DNA of 64,000 nt from Undibacterium parvum. GTDB lineage: Bacteria > Pseudomonadota > Gammaproteobacteria > Burkholderiales > Burkholderiaceae_D. A model generated the notes under the pieces. The model made no database searches and was not told where the DNA came from. It saw only the letters and a list, made by a program, of their open reading frames with translations. The translations under genes were made by a program, and so were the position numbers. This document shows positions 52,054 through 60,810 of the stretch, one piece after another; positions within the stretch are counted from its first letter, which is position 1; every line of letters begins with the position of its first letter. Where the stretch lies: contig NZ_CP034464.1 of NCBI RefSeq assembly GCF_003955735.1, positions 1,302,001-1,366,000 of the forward strand. The letters run 5' to 3'.

Positions 52054-53313
52054 TCAATCTAGATACCCCGCAGGCACCGCGTCTTTCGCTTGCAGCAAGG
52101 CCTGATCCAGTACCTCTACCCAATGCTTTACCGGTGTCGTGGTGCCCGATTGCAGATGCGTCAGGCACCCGATATTCGCCGACAAAATCACTTCAGGTTT
52201 GCTGGCCTCCAGATTGCGCAATTTATTGTCGCGTAGCTGATAAGACAATTCTGGCTGCAACACTGAATAAGTACCGGCCGAACCACAGCACAGATGGCTG
52301 TCAGCGCAGAGTTTAACGTCTACGCCTACGCTGCGTAACAGGCCCTCAACCTTGCCGCGGATTTGCTGGCCATGTTGCAGGGTGCAAGGTGGATGCCAGA
52401 CCACGCGCTGGCCTAGTTGCTGACCGATTTTTTGCACAAGTTCGGCTTCAAATTCGGGCAAAATTTCGCTCAGATCACGCGTCAATTCCGAGATACGCCT
52501 TGCCTTGTCAGCGTAAGCAGCATCGTGCGCCAGTAAATGGCCGTACTCCTTGACGGTGGAGCCGCAACCGGAGGCGGTCATGACGATCGCTTCCGCACCA
52601 GCCTCTACATACGGCCACCAGGCATCGATGTTATTGCGCATATCGTTTAGCCCGCCGTCCTGGTCATTCAGGTGATAGCGGATCGCGCCGCAGCAACCCG
52701 CCTTAGGCGCGATCACTAATTGCACCGCTAAAGCATCGAGTACACGCGCCGTCGCGAAATTAATATTTGGCGACATGCTCGGTTGTACGCAACCATCGAG
52801 CAATAACATCTTGCGTGGGTGTTGCGTCTGCGGCCAGACCCCACACTGCTGCGCCACCGGTATCTTATTTTGTAAAGCCTTGGGCAGCACCGGTCGCAAA
52901 GCCTGCCCCAGCTTCATGGCGGGATTAAACAGGGCTTTACGCGGCAAGAGATTTTTTAGGGTGCCGCGCAACACCTGCTGCGCCAGCGGCCGTGGCACCT
53001 GCTCATCGACGATCTTACGACCGATATCAAGCAAGCGCCCGTATTGGACGCCAGAAGGGCAAGTCGTTTCGCAATTGCGGCAGGTCAGGCAACGGTCCAG
53101 ATGCTGTTGGGTTTTTACTGTAGCTGGCTTACCTTCCAGCACTTGCTTGATCAGATAGATGCGTCCGCGCGGGCCATCTAATTCATCGCCCAGCAATTGA
53201 TAGGTGGGGCAAGTGGCGGTGCAAAAACCGCAGTGCACGCACTTGCGCAAAATCTCTTCAGCCTGCTGGCCTTCGCGCGTGTCTTTAATAAAATCGGCAA
53301 GATTGGTTTGCAT
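52054..53313 (-). CDS. glcF: Glycolate oxidase iron-sulfur subunit GlcF
   Basis: A 419-residue protein with two 4Fe-4S motifs near the N-terminus (CVHCGFCTATCPTY and CLTCRNCETTCPSG) and two CCG domains (KAGCCGAIRYH and HLCCGSAGTYS). GlcF is the electron-transfer subunit of membrane-associated glycolate oxidase, which turns glycolate into glyoxylate. It follows glcE after 9 bases; glcD lies further upstream beyond the repeat elements. Confidence 0.94.
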   Translation of the reverse strand: MQTNLADFIKDTREGQQAEEILRKCVHCGFCTATCPTYQLLGDELDGPRGRIYLIKQVLEGKPATVKTQQHLDRCLTCRNCETTCPSGVQYGRLLDIGRKIVDEQVPRPLAQQVLRGTLKNLLPRKALFNPAMKLGQALRPVLPKALQNKIPVAQQCGVWPQTQHPRKMLLLDGCVQPSMSPNINFATARVLDALAVQLVIAPKAGCCGAIRYHLNDQDGGLNDMRNNIDAWWPYVEAGAEAIVMTASGCGSTVKEYGHLLAHDAAYADKARRISELTRDLSEILPEFEAELVQKIGQQLGQRVVWHPPCTLQHGQQIRGKVEGLLRSVGVDVKLCADSHLCCGSAGTYSVLQPELSYQLRDNKLRNLEASKPEVILSANIGCLTHLQSGTTTPVKHWVEVLDQALLQAKDAVPAGYLD

Positions 53314-53322
53314 GAGGGCTCT

Positions 53323-54399
53323 CTATAAATCGGGATACATGCGACCGGGATTGAAGATGCCGGCCGGATCGAAACTAGTTTTCAGATTGCGATGTACCTG
53401 CGCTAGCGGCTTTGATAAAGGCGTGAACACGCCAGCGCTTTTATCGCCACCACGAAACAGCGTGACATGGCCACCGGCTGCTCTGGCCAGCTCGCGTATC
53501 CGTTGCGGTGCCTCATCGCTGAACAACCAGCGTTGCGCCCCGCCCCACTCGATCAGGGATTTACCGCTCAGTGCCAGTGCCGGAGTAGTAGCAGGCAGCG
53601 ATAAACGCCACAAGCCGTGCTCGGCATCTTGCGAGAAAAAATCATGTTCTTGCTCACGCAGCGACGCCCAATACGCGCTAGCATCGGCGATTTCCTCACC
53701 ACCTAAGCTCAGTTTGGCGGCACGCACAGCGGCCTCGGCCCCCGACAAGCGCAACATCAGGCGCCCTACTTGCCAGGCGCTGCCAGAAATTGGCAAAGCC
53801 TGCCCGCCCCATTGATTCAGACGCGTGATCGCATCGGCTTCCGACAAGGCAAATGCCAGTGTGGTTTCGGCAAAGGGCTTGGGCAAAACCTTCAAAGAAA
53901 TATCCAATACCAAGCCAAGACAGCCCATAGAGCCAGCCAGCAGGCGCGAGACATCATAGCCGGCGACATTCTTCATCACTTGCCCACCAAAGCGCAGCAG
54001 CTCGCCGCGGCCATCCATCAGCGTCGCCCCCAGTGCAAAATCGCGTACCGCTCCGGCAGTGGCGCGCCGTGGCCCCGCCAAACCAGCAGCAAACACCCCG
54101 CCTAAGGTCGCGCCAGGGCCGAACTGCGGCGGCTCGAAAGCCAGCATCTGATTTTCTTGATCCAACGCTGCCGTAATCTCGCTCAGCGGAGTACCGCAGC
54201 GCGCCGTCATCACCAATTCAGTCGGTTCATAGGCGACGATGCCATGATACACACGGGTATCGAGTAGCTCGCCCTGTGGCTCTTGGCCGTACCATTGTTT
54301 GCTGCCGCTGCCTTGCAAGCACAAGGCAGTGCGATTAGCGCTGGCACGCAAAATTTGTTCGCGATACGCGTGCAGTATGTGGTCCATGTCTGTGTTCAT
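53323..54399 (-). CDS. glcE: Glycolate oxidase FAD-binding subunit GlcE
   Basis: A 358-residue FAD-binding protein. The PCMH-type region includes GTPLSEITAALDQ, FGPGATLGGVFAAGLAGPRR and RFGGQVMKNVAGYDVSRLLAGSMG. The reading frame opens earlier at a TTG, but the ATG at 54399 (MNTDMDHIL) is preferred; another ATG at 54390 is possible. The gene is separated from glcD by 256 bases containing two repeats, breaking an otherwise close operon. Confidence 0.9.
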   Translation of the reverse strand: MNTDMDHILHAYREQILRASANRTALCLQGSGSKQWYGQEPQGELLDTRVYHGIVAYEPTELVMTARCGTPLSEITAALDQENQMLAFEPPQFGPGATLGGVFAAGLAGPRRATAGAVRDFALGATLMDGRGELLRFGGQVMKNVAGYDVSRLLAGSMGCLGLVLDISLKVLPKPFAETTLAFALSEADAITRLNQWGGQALPISGSAWQVGRLMLRLSGAEAAVRAAKLSLGGEEIADASAYWASLREQEHDFFSQDAEHGLWRLSLPATTPALALSGKSLIEWGGAQRWLFSDEAPQRIRELARAAGGHVTLFRGGDKSAGVFTPLSKPLAQVHRNLKTSFDPAGIFNPGRMYPDL

Positions 54400-54435
54400 A
54401 ATGCTTATCAATATTCAAAGTGAACTTCTAAAAAG

Positions 54436-54555
54436 GGAACTTCTAAAAACCCTTTAATCGGGATGCAGCGCAAGGCGCAAACCGGAGCAATACGTCGGTA
54501 TTGCGAGGATTTGCGCCGCCGCGATGCGCCCGATTATGGGGTTTTTAGAATTTCC
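54436..54555. repeat. 120-bp palindromic element, copy B (inverted relative to copy A)
   Basis: Reads as the reverse complement of copy A (49845-49964) with only a handful of base changes. Its left end is preceded by an extra copy of the terminal motif, GAACTTCTAAAAAGG, at 54422-54435, as if an end had been duplicated. It lies between glcE and glcD. Confidence 0.85.
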
Positions 54556-54560
54556 CAAAA

Positions 54561-54630
54561 GCGTATGCGCAGTATCCATGGGGCTTACAGGCCATTTTCG
54601 TGCCAGAAGGCGCATGGATATTGCGCGCAG
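54561..54630. repeat. REP-like palindromic repeat, copy 6
   Basis: A degenerate copy with arms GCGCAGTATCCATGGGG and GCGCATGGATATTGCGC and the GCTTACAGGCC middle shared by copies 2 and 3. It abuts the 120-bp element copy B on the glcD side, mirroring the arrangement of REP copy 5 and copy A. Confidence 0.72.
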
Positions 54631-54655
54631 TCTTAGCAACTTGATGTTTACTGGA

Positions 54656-56140
54656 TTAAAAGCGCGGCAAATCAGGGAATTTCACCGCCCCTTTTTTCAC
54701 ATGCATACGGCCATATTCGGCGCAACGATGCAGGCTAGGAATCGCCTTATCCGGATTGAGCAAGAGCAGTGGATCGAAGCCGCGCTTAACCGCCCAAAAA
54801 GCCGCTAACTCTTCCGGCGAAAACTGCACGCACATAGAGCCGATTTTTTCTATGCCTACCCCATGTTCACCGGTAATGGTGCCGCCCACCGCCACGCACA
54901 ATTCCAGGATCTCGGCACCGAAGGCTTCGGCTTGATGAAACTCGCCAGGCTGATTGGCATCAAACAAAATCAGCGGATGGAGATTACCGTCGCCAGCATG
55001 GAACACATTGGCACAGCGCAGGCCATATTTAATCTCCATGGCAGCGATACCGAGTAGGACTTGCGCCAGATTCTTGCGCGGAATGGTGCCATCCATGCAG
55101 TAGTAATCGGGCGAGATACGGCCCGCCGCCGGAAATGCGTTTTTACGACCAGACCAAAATTTCAAACGCTCCGCTTCGCTTTGCGAAACCGCGATCGCAG
55201 TAGCACCGGCCTGTTGCAAGACCGCGCTCATGCGCCCAATTTCTTCTTCGACTTCTTCCTGCGTGCCATCCGATTCGCATAATAAAATCGCCTCGGCATC
55301 GATGTCGTAACCAGCTTTAACATAGGGCTCGACCATGCGCGACGAGGTCTTATCCATCATCTCTAAGCCGGCCGGAATAATACCGGCCGCGATCACATTC
55401 GCCACTGCATTACCAGCCTTAATCACGTCATCGAAAGAGGCCATGATGACTCTGGCGGTCTGCGGCTTAGGGATGAGTCTCACCGTCACTTCGGTGACGA
55501 TGCCGAGCATGCCTTCCGAGCCAATGAAGACTGCCAGCAAATCCAGACCGGGCGCATCCAGACCAGCACCACCAAGCTCTATGATCTCGCCCTCCATGCT
55601 CACCGCGCGCACCGCCATGACATTGTGCACGGTCAGACCATATTTCAGGCAATGCACACCGCCCGAATTTTCTGCCACATTGCCACCTATGCTGCAGGCG
55701 ATTTGCGAAGAAGGGTCTGGTGCGTAATACAAATCATGCACCCCGACCGCATCCGAGATTGCAAGATTGCGCACGCCCGGTTGCACTCTGGCGGTTCTGG
55801 CATACGCATCAACGTTCAGAATTTTATTCAATCTGGCCGTGGATAGGACCAGACCATCGGCAATCGGCATGGCACCGCCAGACAAGCCCGTGCCAGCGCC
55901 ACGTGGCACGATAGCCACTTGCATTTCGCGGCAGACTTGAACAATCGCGATCACCTGCGCCTCGCTCTCAGGCAGCGTCACCACCATCGGCAATTGCCGG
56001 TAAGCGGTCAGGCCATCGCATTCATAGGGGCGGGTATCTTCTTCGTGGTATAGCACCGATTGCGCCGGCAAAACACGGCGTAAAGCGGCCACCACGAGGC
56101 GCTGTCTTTGCTGATGCTGCTCTGACTTGTTTGGCTCCAT
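54656..56140 (-). CDS. glcD: Glycolate oxidase FAD subunit GlcD
   Basis: A 494-residue FAD-linked oxidase. FAD-binding motifs PRGAGTGLSGGAMP and GVHDLYYAPDPSSQIACSIGGNVAENSGG are readable, and the C-terminal catalytic part includes NVFHAGDGNLHPLILFD and GGTITGEHGVG. It oxidises glycolate with GlcE and GlcF. The ATG at 56140 has AAGGAG 5 bases upstream and is preferred to the GTG immediately before it. The repeats downstream lie between it and glcE, so GlcEF may depend on readthrough or another promoter. Confidence 0.94.
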   Translation of the reverse strand: MEPNKSEQHQQRQRLVVAALRRVLPAQSVLYHEEDTRPYECDGLTAYRQLPMVVTLPESEAQVIAIVQVCREMQVAIVPRGAGTGLSGGAMPIADGLVLSTARLNKILNVDAYARTARVQPGVRNLAISDAVGVHDLYYAPDPSSQIACSIGGNVAENSGGVHCLKYGLTVHNVMAVRAVSMEGEIIELGGAGLDAPGLDLLAVFIGSEGMLGIVTEVTVRLIPKPQTARVIMASFDDVIKAGNAVANVIAAGIIPAGLEMMDKTSSRMVEPYVKAGYDIDAEAILLCESDGTQEEVEEEIGRMSAVLQQAGATAIAVSQSEAERLKFWSGRKNAFPAAGRISPDYYCMDGTIPRKNLAQVLLGIAAMEIKYGLRCANVFHAGDGNLHPLILFDANQPGEFHQAEAFGAEILELCVAVGGTITGEHGVGIEKIGSMCVQFSPEELAAFWAVKRGFDPLLLLNPDKAIPSLHRCAEYGRMHVKKGAVKFPDLPRF

Positions 56141-56233
56141 CACTTCTCCTTCTTATTTTTATCCAGTGTAATGAGCTTTTCACTACTTGTGATGAATTGT
56201 TATGGGCTACAACATTGAATTTATTTCAGGCAC

Positions 56234-56262
56234 AAAAAAAGGACGCCTCAGCGTCCTTTTTT
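56234..56262. terminator. Bidirectional terminator between erpA and glcD
   Basis: Stem GGACGC/GCGTCC with loop CTCA, flanked by A7 and T6. It ends erpA transcription on the minus strand. Confidence 0.88.
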
Positions 56263-56275
56263 AATCAGGGCCAGA

Positions 56276-56626
56276 TTAGGCCGAGAAGGAAGATCCACAA
56301 CCGCAGGTTGATTCTGCATTCGGATTCTTGATCACGAATTGCGCGCCTTCCAAATCATCTTTGTAATCAATCTCTGCACCAACCAGATATTGGAAGCTCA
56401 TCGCGTCTATCAGTAACTGCACACCGTTTTTATCCATCACGGTATCGTCTTCATTGGTAATTTCATCGAAAGTGAAACCATACTGAAAACCTGAACATCC
56501 GCCACCTTGCACAAATACACGCAGTTTCAGATCAGGATTACCTTCTTCGGCAATCAGGTCTGCCACTTTTGCGGCGGCGCTATCGGTAAATACTATCGGA
56601 CTTGGCATTTCGGCTACGGCATTCAT
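56276..56626 (-). CDS. erpA: Iron-sulfur cluster insertion protein ErpA
   Basis: A 116-residue A-type carrier that transfers Fe-S clusters to apoproteins. The three ligand cysteines are in [13 protein letters not shown] and [13 protein letters not shown]-terminus and length match ErpA. It lies 51 bases downstream of the bactofilin gene; this order with argC is usual in Burkholderiales. Confidence 0.94.
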   Translation of the reverse strand: MNAVAEMPSPIVFTDSAAAKVADLIAEEGNPDLKLRVFVQGGGCSGFQYGFTFDEITNEDDTVMDKNGVQLLIDAMSFQYLVGAEIDYKDDLEGAQFVIKNPNAESTCGCGSSFSA

Positions 56627-56677
56627 ATCGGCTCCTACAATTCAATCAGATCTTCATTATAGACCACAATTTACATC

Positions 56678-57064
56678 CTAGTTGGACGCGGCTAACTTCA
56701 AGACGGGTTCGACCAACTGATCATGCGCCAGCTTACCTGTGACCAGAGCACCGCTCATCATTTCCAAGGCTTTATAGTGCACGTCACCAGAAATTTTTGA
56801 TTTAGCCTGTAACTCGATCAGCTCAGTGGAAAACACCGGGCCGTTAATCTCGCCGTTGACCACGATATGCGCTGCACGCACTTCGCCGTCGATTCTGGCC
56901 TGCTCAGAAATTACCAGCATGCTGGAAACTCCCGGCTCAGCGATCACATTGCCTTTGACGTGGCCATCTATCCGCAAGCCGCCCTTAAAGTGCAGATTGC
57001 CTTCTATACTGGTGGATACGCCGATCAAACTATCGATGGTATTTTTATTTTTGCGACTAAACAT
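56678..57064 (-). CDS. Bactofilin
   Basis: A 128-residue bactofilin-domain protein. The right-handed beta-helix repeat is readable from TSIEGNLHFKGGLRIDGHVKGNVI to EINGPVFSTELIELQAKSKISGD. It polymerises into nucleotide-independent filaments at the membrane. The start at 57064 has GAGGA 8 bases upstream; the ATG two codons earlier has the SD too close. Confidence 0.9.
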   Translation of the reverse strand: MFSRKNKNTIDSLIGVSTSIEGNLHFKGGLRIDGHVKGNVIAEPGVSSMLVISEQARIDGEVRAAHIVVNGEINGPVFSTELIELQAKSKISGDVHYKALEMMSGALVTGKLAHDQLVEPVLKLAASN

Positions 57065-57129
57065 GAGCATTTCCTCAGAGTCTGTTGAAAAACGTTACTG
57101 CTTATTATGATGTTGTTGCATCAAAAAAC

Positions 57130-57855
57130 TTACAAATTGATGCTTTGCTGCGCGCGCTGCACGCCCTTATCCATGATTTTGACCTGTATGCTTTTGACGA
57201 CCGCATTATCCGGTAAAGTGATCAAGCCCTCTTGCCTTTGATAGTGCCGAAATGTCAATTTAAGCTTACCAGCCTCACCTGCTTTGGCGTCAGGGAATTG
57301 CATGATAGCAGGTTTACCCGCTACGACCAGATTTAGACTGAACTGCATCTCACCAACAAAATCCCGACCGCCCTTGCCACCCTGCATCACCAAGACCCGG
57401 TAGCGCAACTGATTTGGCGCAGCCATTTCGGCTTTAATCCTTTGCACCGTGATGCCCTCGGGCCCAGTCGCTGCTGGCATCAGGCTTTCAAAAAATGCCA
57501 GATCATCTTTCAGCTTCAGGTTTTCTGAGGTCAAGGTCTTGACCTGGTCGCCCAATTGTTTTTGCGTCGATTTTTCTATATTTTGCTGGCTCTCTATGGT
57601 GCTGGCGGTGGCTGCTAACTTATCCCGCTCGGCGGCCAACGTCTCGACTTGCCGCTGCAGCAAGTCGAGACGTTCAACGCTAAACTGAGGGCCAAATGCA
57701 AAACTGCGACCGAGATCGTAAGTCCACATCGCGATCGCGCCGCCCAAGCCTATCACCAGAGCTACCAAGGCCAGCTTAATCGGCCAGGGTTGCTGGTGGC
57801 TAATCGTCATTTTTGACGCCGCAATGCGGCGTTGCAAGAAGCGCGGTTTTGCCAT
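57130..57855 (-). CDS. Membrane-anchored coiled-coil protein (DUF6776-like)
   Basis: A 241-residue protein with one N-terminal transmembrane helix (about 26-46, IKLALVALVIGLGGAIAMWTY), a coiled coil (about 60-115) and a C-terminal beta-rich periplasmic region (LRYRVLVMQGGKGGRDFVGEMQF). Homologues lie next to argC and bactofilin in Burkholderiales. Function is unknown; the layout suggests an envelope scaffold that could partner the bactofilin. argC ends 6 bases upstream. Confidence 0.78.
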   Translation of the reverse strand: MAKPRFLQRRIAASKMTISHQQPWPIKLALVALVIGLGGAIAMWTYDLGRSFAFGPQFSVERLDLLQRQVETLAAERDKLAATASTIESQQNIEKSTQKQLGDQVKTLTSENLKLKDDLAFFESLMPAATGPEGITVQRIKAEMAAPNQLRYRVLVMQGGKGGRDFVGEMQFSLNLVVAGKPAIMQFPDAKAGEAGKLKLTFRHYQRQEGLITLPDNAVVKSIQVKIMDKGVQRAQQSINL

Positions 57856-57861
57856 GTTCGC

Positions 57862-58899
57862 TTAAGGCATTACTGGAACATGCATCAAGCCGGTGCTTTC
57901 ATCCAGCCCGAACATTAGGTTCATACATTGCACTGCCTGGCCGGACGAACCTTTTACCAGATTATCCTGCACCACCAGCACTACCAGCATATTGCAGTCA
58001 GCCGGCCGGTGCAAAGCGATGCGCAACATATTCGAGCCGCGTGTGGATCTGGTCTCCGGATGTGCTCCGAATGGCATGACATCGACAAAAGGTTCATCTT
58101 TGTAGGCATCTTCAAACAGGGCCTGCAAGTCTGCATTACTGATTTCTTTGGTCAACCTGGCATACAAGGTGGAATGCATGCCGCGTATCATAGGCACTAG
58201 ATGCGGCGTAAAAATCAGGCCGACCTTGTCCTTAGTCAGGTGCTGCAACTGCTCTACAGTTTCTGGCAGATGCCGGTGACCCGAAACGCCGTAGGCCTTA
58301 AAACTATCGCTGGCTTCTGCAAACAGGTAGCCAACATCAAGTTTGCGACCAGCACCCGATACGCCCGATTTGCAATCGGCAATCAGATTAGCTGCGTCGA
58401 CGATACCCGCTTTCAACAAGGGGGCAAAACCGAGTTGCATGGTGGTCGGGTAACAACCTGGATTGCCAATTACACGTGCCGTTTTAATCGCCTCACGATT
58501 CAACTCTGGCAAACCGTAGACGGCTTCTTTTAAGAGATCGGTGCAGGTATGCGGCATGCCATACCATTTTTCAAATTGCGCCACATCTTGCAAACGAAAA
58601 TCCGGCGCCAGATCGATCACCTTGACACCTGCGGCCACCAGCTCAGGCGCTTGTGACATCGCCACGCCATGCGGAGTAGCGAAGAACACCACATCGCACT
58701 CATGCAATTTTGCTTTTTCAGGCGAGCTAAACGCCACATCGACACGACCACGCAATGAGGGATACATATCGGCGACTGGCAAGCCATCTTCTTTACGTGA
58801 AGTGATAGCCGTCAATTGGGCTTGTGGATGCGTCGCTAAGATTCTGAGCAATTCCACGCCTGTGTAACCAGTACCGCCCACTATGCCAATTTTGATCAT
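57862..58899 (-). CDS. argC: N-acetyl-gamma-glutamyl-phosphate reductase
   Basis: A 345-residue NADPH enzyme of arginine biosynthesis, reducing N-acetylglutamyl phosphate to the semialdehyde. It opens with the nucleotide-binding [21 protein letters not shown] and contains the catalytic cysteine in [15 protein letters not shown], followed by GHRHLPE. Length is typical. A terminator at 59008 separates it from rpsI. Confidence 0.95.
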   Translation of the reverse strand: MIKIGIVGGTGYTGVELLRILATHPQAQLTAITSRKEDGLPVADMYPSLRGRVDVAFSSPEKAKLHECDVVFFATPHGVAMSQAPELVAAGVKVIDLAPDFRLQDVAQFEKWYGMPHTCTDLLKEAVYGLPELNREAIKTARVIGNPGCYPTTMQLGFAPLLKAGIVDAANLIADCKSGVSGAGRKLDVGYLFAEASDSFKAYGVSGHRHLPETVEQLQHLTKDKVGLIFTPHLVPMIRGMHSTLYARLTKEISNADLQALFEDAYKDEPFVDVMPFGAHPETRSTRGSNMLRIALHRPADCNMLVVLVVQDNLVKGSSGQAVQCMNLMFGLDESTGLMHVPVMP

Positions 58900-59007
58900 G
58901 CCTGATATCCTTAGAAAATATTGACGGGTATTTTAACAGTAGTTTGCATTTCTTCGATAAATCTCAGTAGCCATGAAAACATTCCTTTGAGCTACAAATA
59001 TCGACAT

Positions 59008-59038
59008 AAAAAAAGCCGCCAAATATGGCGGCTTTTTT
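59008..59038. terminator. Terminator after rpsI
   Basis: Stem GCCGCC/GGCGGC with loop AAATAT, flanked by A7 and T6, lies 20 bases past the rpsI stop on the minus strand. Confidence 0.9.
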
Positions 59039-59057
59039 GATCCAGCGAAAAAACGAA

Positions 59058-59450
59058 TTAACGCTTGGAGAATTGCTTTGCGCGACGAGCTTTGCGCAGA
59101 CCGACTTTTTTACGTTCAACTTCACGAGCATCGCGAGTAACGAAACCAGCTTTTGACAGCTCAGGCTTCAATGCTGCATCATAGTCGATCAGTGCACGAG
59201 TGATACCGTGACGAACTGCACCGGATTGACCGGATTCGCCGCCGCCGTGTACGTTGACCATAATGTCGAAAGTTTCGAGATTATTTGTCAATTCCAAAGG
59301 CTGGCTGATCACCATCAAACCCGTTTTACGGGAAAAATATTGGTCCGCTGGCTTACCGTTGACAACGATCTTGCCGCTGCCTGTCTTGATGAAAACACGA
59401 GCAACTGCGCTCTTGCGACGGCCAGTTCCGTAGTTGTAATTACCGATCAT
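59058..59450 (-). CDS. rpsI: 30S ribosomal protein S9
   Basis: A 130-residue S9 protein. The N-terminus [22 protein letters not shown] and the basic C-terminus [15 protein letters not shown] are diagnostic; the tail reaches the P-site of the small subunit. It follows rplM by 9 bases, the conserved L13-S9 operon. Confidence 0.97.
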   Translation of the reverse strand: MIGNYNYGTGRRKSAVARVFIKTGSGKIVVNGKPADQYFSRKTGLMVISQPLELTNNLETFDIMVNVHGGGESGQSGAVRHGITRALIDYDAALKPELSKAGFVTRDAREVERKKVGLRKARRAKQFSKR

Positions 59451-59459
59451 GGCTATTCC

Positions 59460-59888
59460 TTAGATGTCGAGAACTTGTGGTTGCTGCGCAGCATGCGGAT
59501 GAGTTGCCTCTGCATACACTTTGAGCTTTTTGATCATCGCATAACCGAGTGGGCCTTTAGGCAACATGCCCTTAACAGCTTTCTCTAATGCACGACCTGG
59601 GAAACGCGCTTGCATTTTCTGGAAGTTTGTTTCGTAGATACCGCCTGGATAACCAGTATGACGGTAGTAAATCTTGTTCAGTGCTTTAGTTCCAGTCACA
59701 CGCAGTTTACCTGCATTGATAACGACGATGAAATCGCCTGTATCAACGTGTGGTGTAAATTCTGGTTTGTGCTTGCCGCGTAAACGGAGTGCCACTTCGC
59801 TGGCAACACGTCCGAGAATTTTATCTGTCGCGTCAACCACGAACCAGTCGCGCTGAACCTCATGGCCCTTAGCGGAAAAGGTTTTCAT
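59460..59888 (-). CDS. rplM: 50S ribosomal protein L13
   Basis: A 142-residue L13 protein. Signature segments [20 protein letters not shown] and [39 protein letters not shown] are present. It heads the L13-S9 operon. A -10/-35 promoter lies about 108 bases upstream and a small hairpin lies in the leader; both are listed separately. Confidence 0.97.
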   Translation of the reverse strand: MKTFSAKGHEVQRDWFVVDATDKILGRVASEVALRLRGKHKPEFTPHVDTGDFIVVINAGKLRVTGTKALNKIYYRHTGYPGGIYETNFQKMQARFPGRALEKAVKGMLPKGPLGYAMIKKLKVYAEATHPHAAQQPQVLDI

Positions 59889-59930
59889 GTTGAATCCTAG
59901 TAAAAGTTAAAAACGCCCTGTTTGGTGGTT

Positions 59931-59951
59931 CTGTCAGCACTTTCCTGACAG
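59931..59951 (-). promoter_or_regulatory. Leader hairpin upstream of rplM
   Basis: Perfect 7-bp stem CTGTCAG/CTGACAG with loop of 7, 43 bases before the rplM ATG. Leaders of L13 operons are autoregulated in some bacteria; no match to a known L13 leader was recognised. Confidence 0.4.
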
Positions 59952-59995
59952 ACGCATCCTTTTAAAATATCCCCTGGGCGAACAGAGAGTCGGCA

Positions 59996-60024
59996 ATTAT
60001 AGTGTTTTCAAGGAAGCAGCGCAA
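59996..60024 (-). promoter_or_regulatory. rplM-rpsI promoter
   Basis: On the minus strand TTGCGC (60019-60024) and a perfect TATAAT (59996-60001) are separated by exactly 17 bases. Transcription would begin near 59989. Confidence 0.75.
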
Positions 60025-60075
60025 GAACTGTTTAAAATTTAGGCAAATTCTGCAGGTGATCTCCACGATTTTGGC

Positions 60076-60132
60076 AAAAAAAACCCGAAGACTTGCTTCG
60101 GGTCTAAGCCACCTCGAAGGTGGCGGAGGAGT
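60076..60132 (-). ncRNA. Small RNA candidate with anti-Shine-Dalgarno 5' end
   Basis: On the minus strand a promoter-like TTGTTA-16-TGCTAT (60163-60136) is followed by ACTCCTCCGCC near position 1 of the transcript. Next come hairpin GCCACC-TTCGA-GGTGGC, a short linker and a perfect 8-bp terminator hairpin ACCCGAAG/CTTCGGGT with eight Ts. The RNA would be about 57 nt. Its unpaired CUCCUCC could pair with ribosome binding sites. It sits upstream of, and in the same direction as, rplM, which has its own promoter after the terminator. It lies in the 460-base gap between rplM and the OsmC gene. Confidence 0.55.
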
Positions 60133-60351
60133 CAAATAGCATAATTGCTTTAATATTTAACAATAAATTATTTATCAAATAATAGAACAGCCCTAGAGGT
60201 GGCACAAGGTAAACATTGCTTATTTCACAAATTACCCATCAGCTATTTCGAAGTAGCCTAATCCGATCCCACAAGTAGTGACAAAGTGGACTTAATATCT
60301 ATGCGCTACAATAGAACAAATAGACAAAACGATTCACTCATAAAGGTAAAC

Positions 60352-60810
60352 ATGGAAGCAACAGTACGTTGGACCGGCTTGTCCGGCATGACTTTTCTGG
60401 CAGAAACAGGTTCTGGCCATGCAGTGTTAATGGATGGCGCCCCAGATGGCGGCGGTCGCAACCTCGCTCCGCGCCCTATGGAAATGGTATTACTGGGAAC
60501 GGGCGGCTGCTCGGCCTATGACGTAGTCTTGATTTTACGTAAAAGCAAACAAGACATACGCGCTTGCGAAGTTAAGTTGAGCGCCGAGCGCGCCGAAGTC
60601 GAGCCTAAAGTGTTTACCAAAATTAATTTTCACTTTATCGTGCGCGGTCGCGATCTCAAGCCAAACCTGGTGGAGCGTGCCATCAAGCTATCACATGAAA
60701 AATATTGCTCTGCATCCATCATGCTAGAGAAAACCGCTGAAATGACCCACACTTTTGAGATCATAGAAGATCTTGATATGCCAAGTGAGCACGCCCTGAC
60801 TAAAGATTAA
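60352..60810 (+). CDS. OsmC family protein
   Basis: A 152-residue OsmC/YhfA-type protein. Features include LAPRPMEMVLLGTGGCSAYDVVLILRKSKQDI with the first redox cysteine, and HEKYCSASIMLEKTAEM with the second. Such proteins reduce organic hydroperoxides or related thiol substrates; the YhfA subgroup is less characterised. The start at 60352 has AAAGGT upstream; a longer frame upstream lacks a ribosome site. It converges with the BPSS1780-like gene, overlapping by 4 bases at the 3' ends. Confidence 0.87.
   Translation: MEATVRWTGLSGMTFLAETGSGHAVLMDGAPDGGGRNLAPRPMEMVLLGTGGCSAYDVVLILRKSKQDIRACEVKLSAERAEVEPKVFTKINFHFIVRGRDLKPNLVERAIKLSHEKYCSASIMLEKTAEMTHTFEIIEDLDMPSEHALTKD

Noticed and set aside
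49712..56140. MksG/JetD-type nuclease next to the condensin operon
   Set aside because: The following genes are an aminotransferase, a pilin and glcDEF. None has topoisomerase VI-like or toprim motifs.
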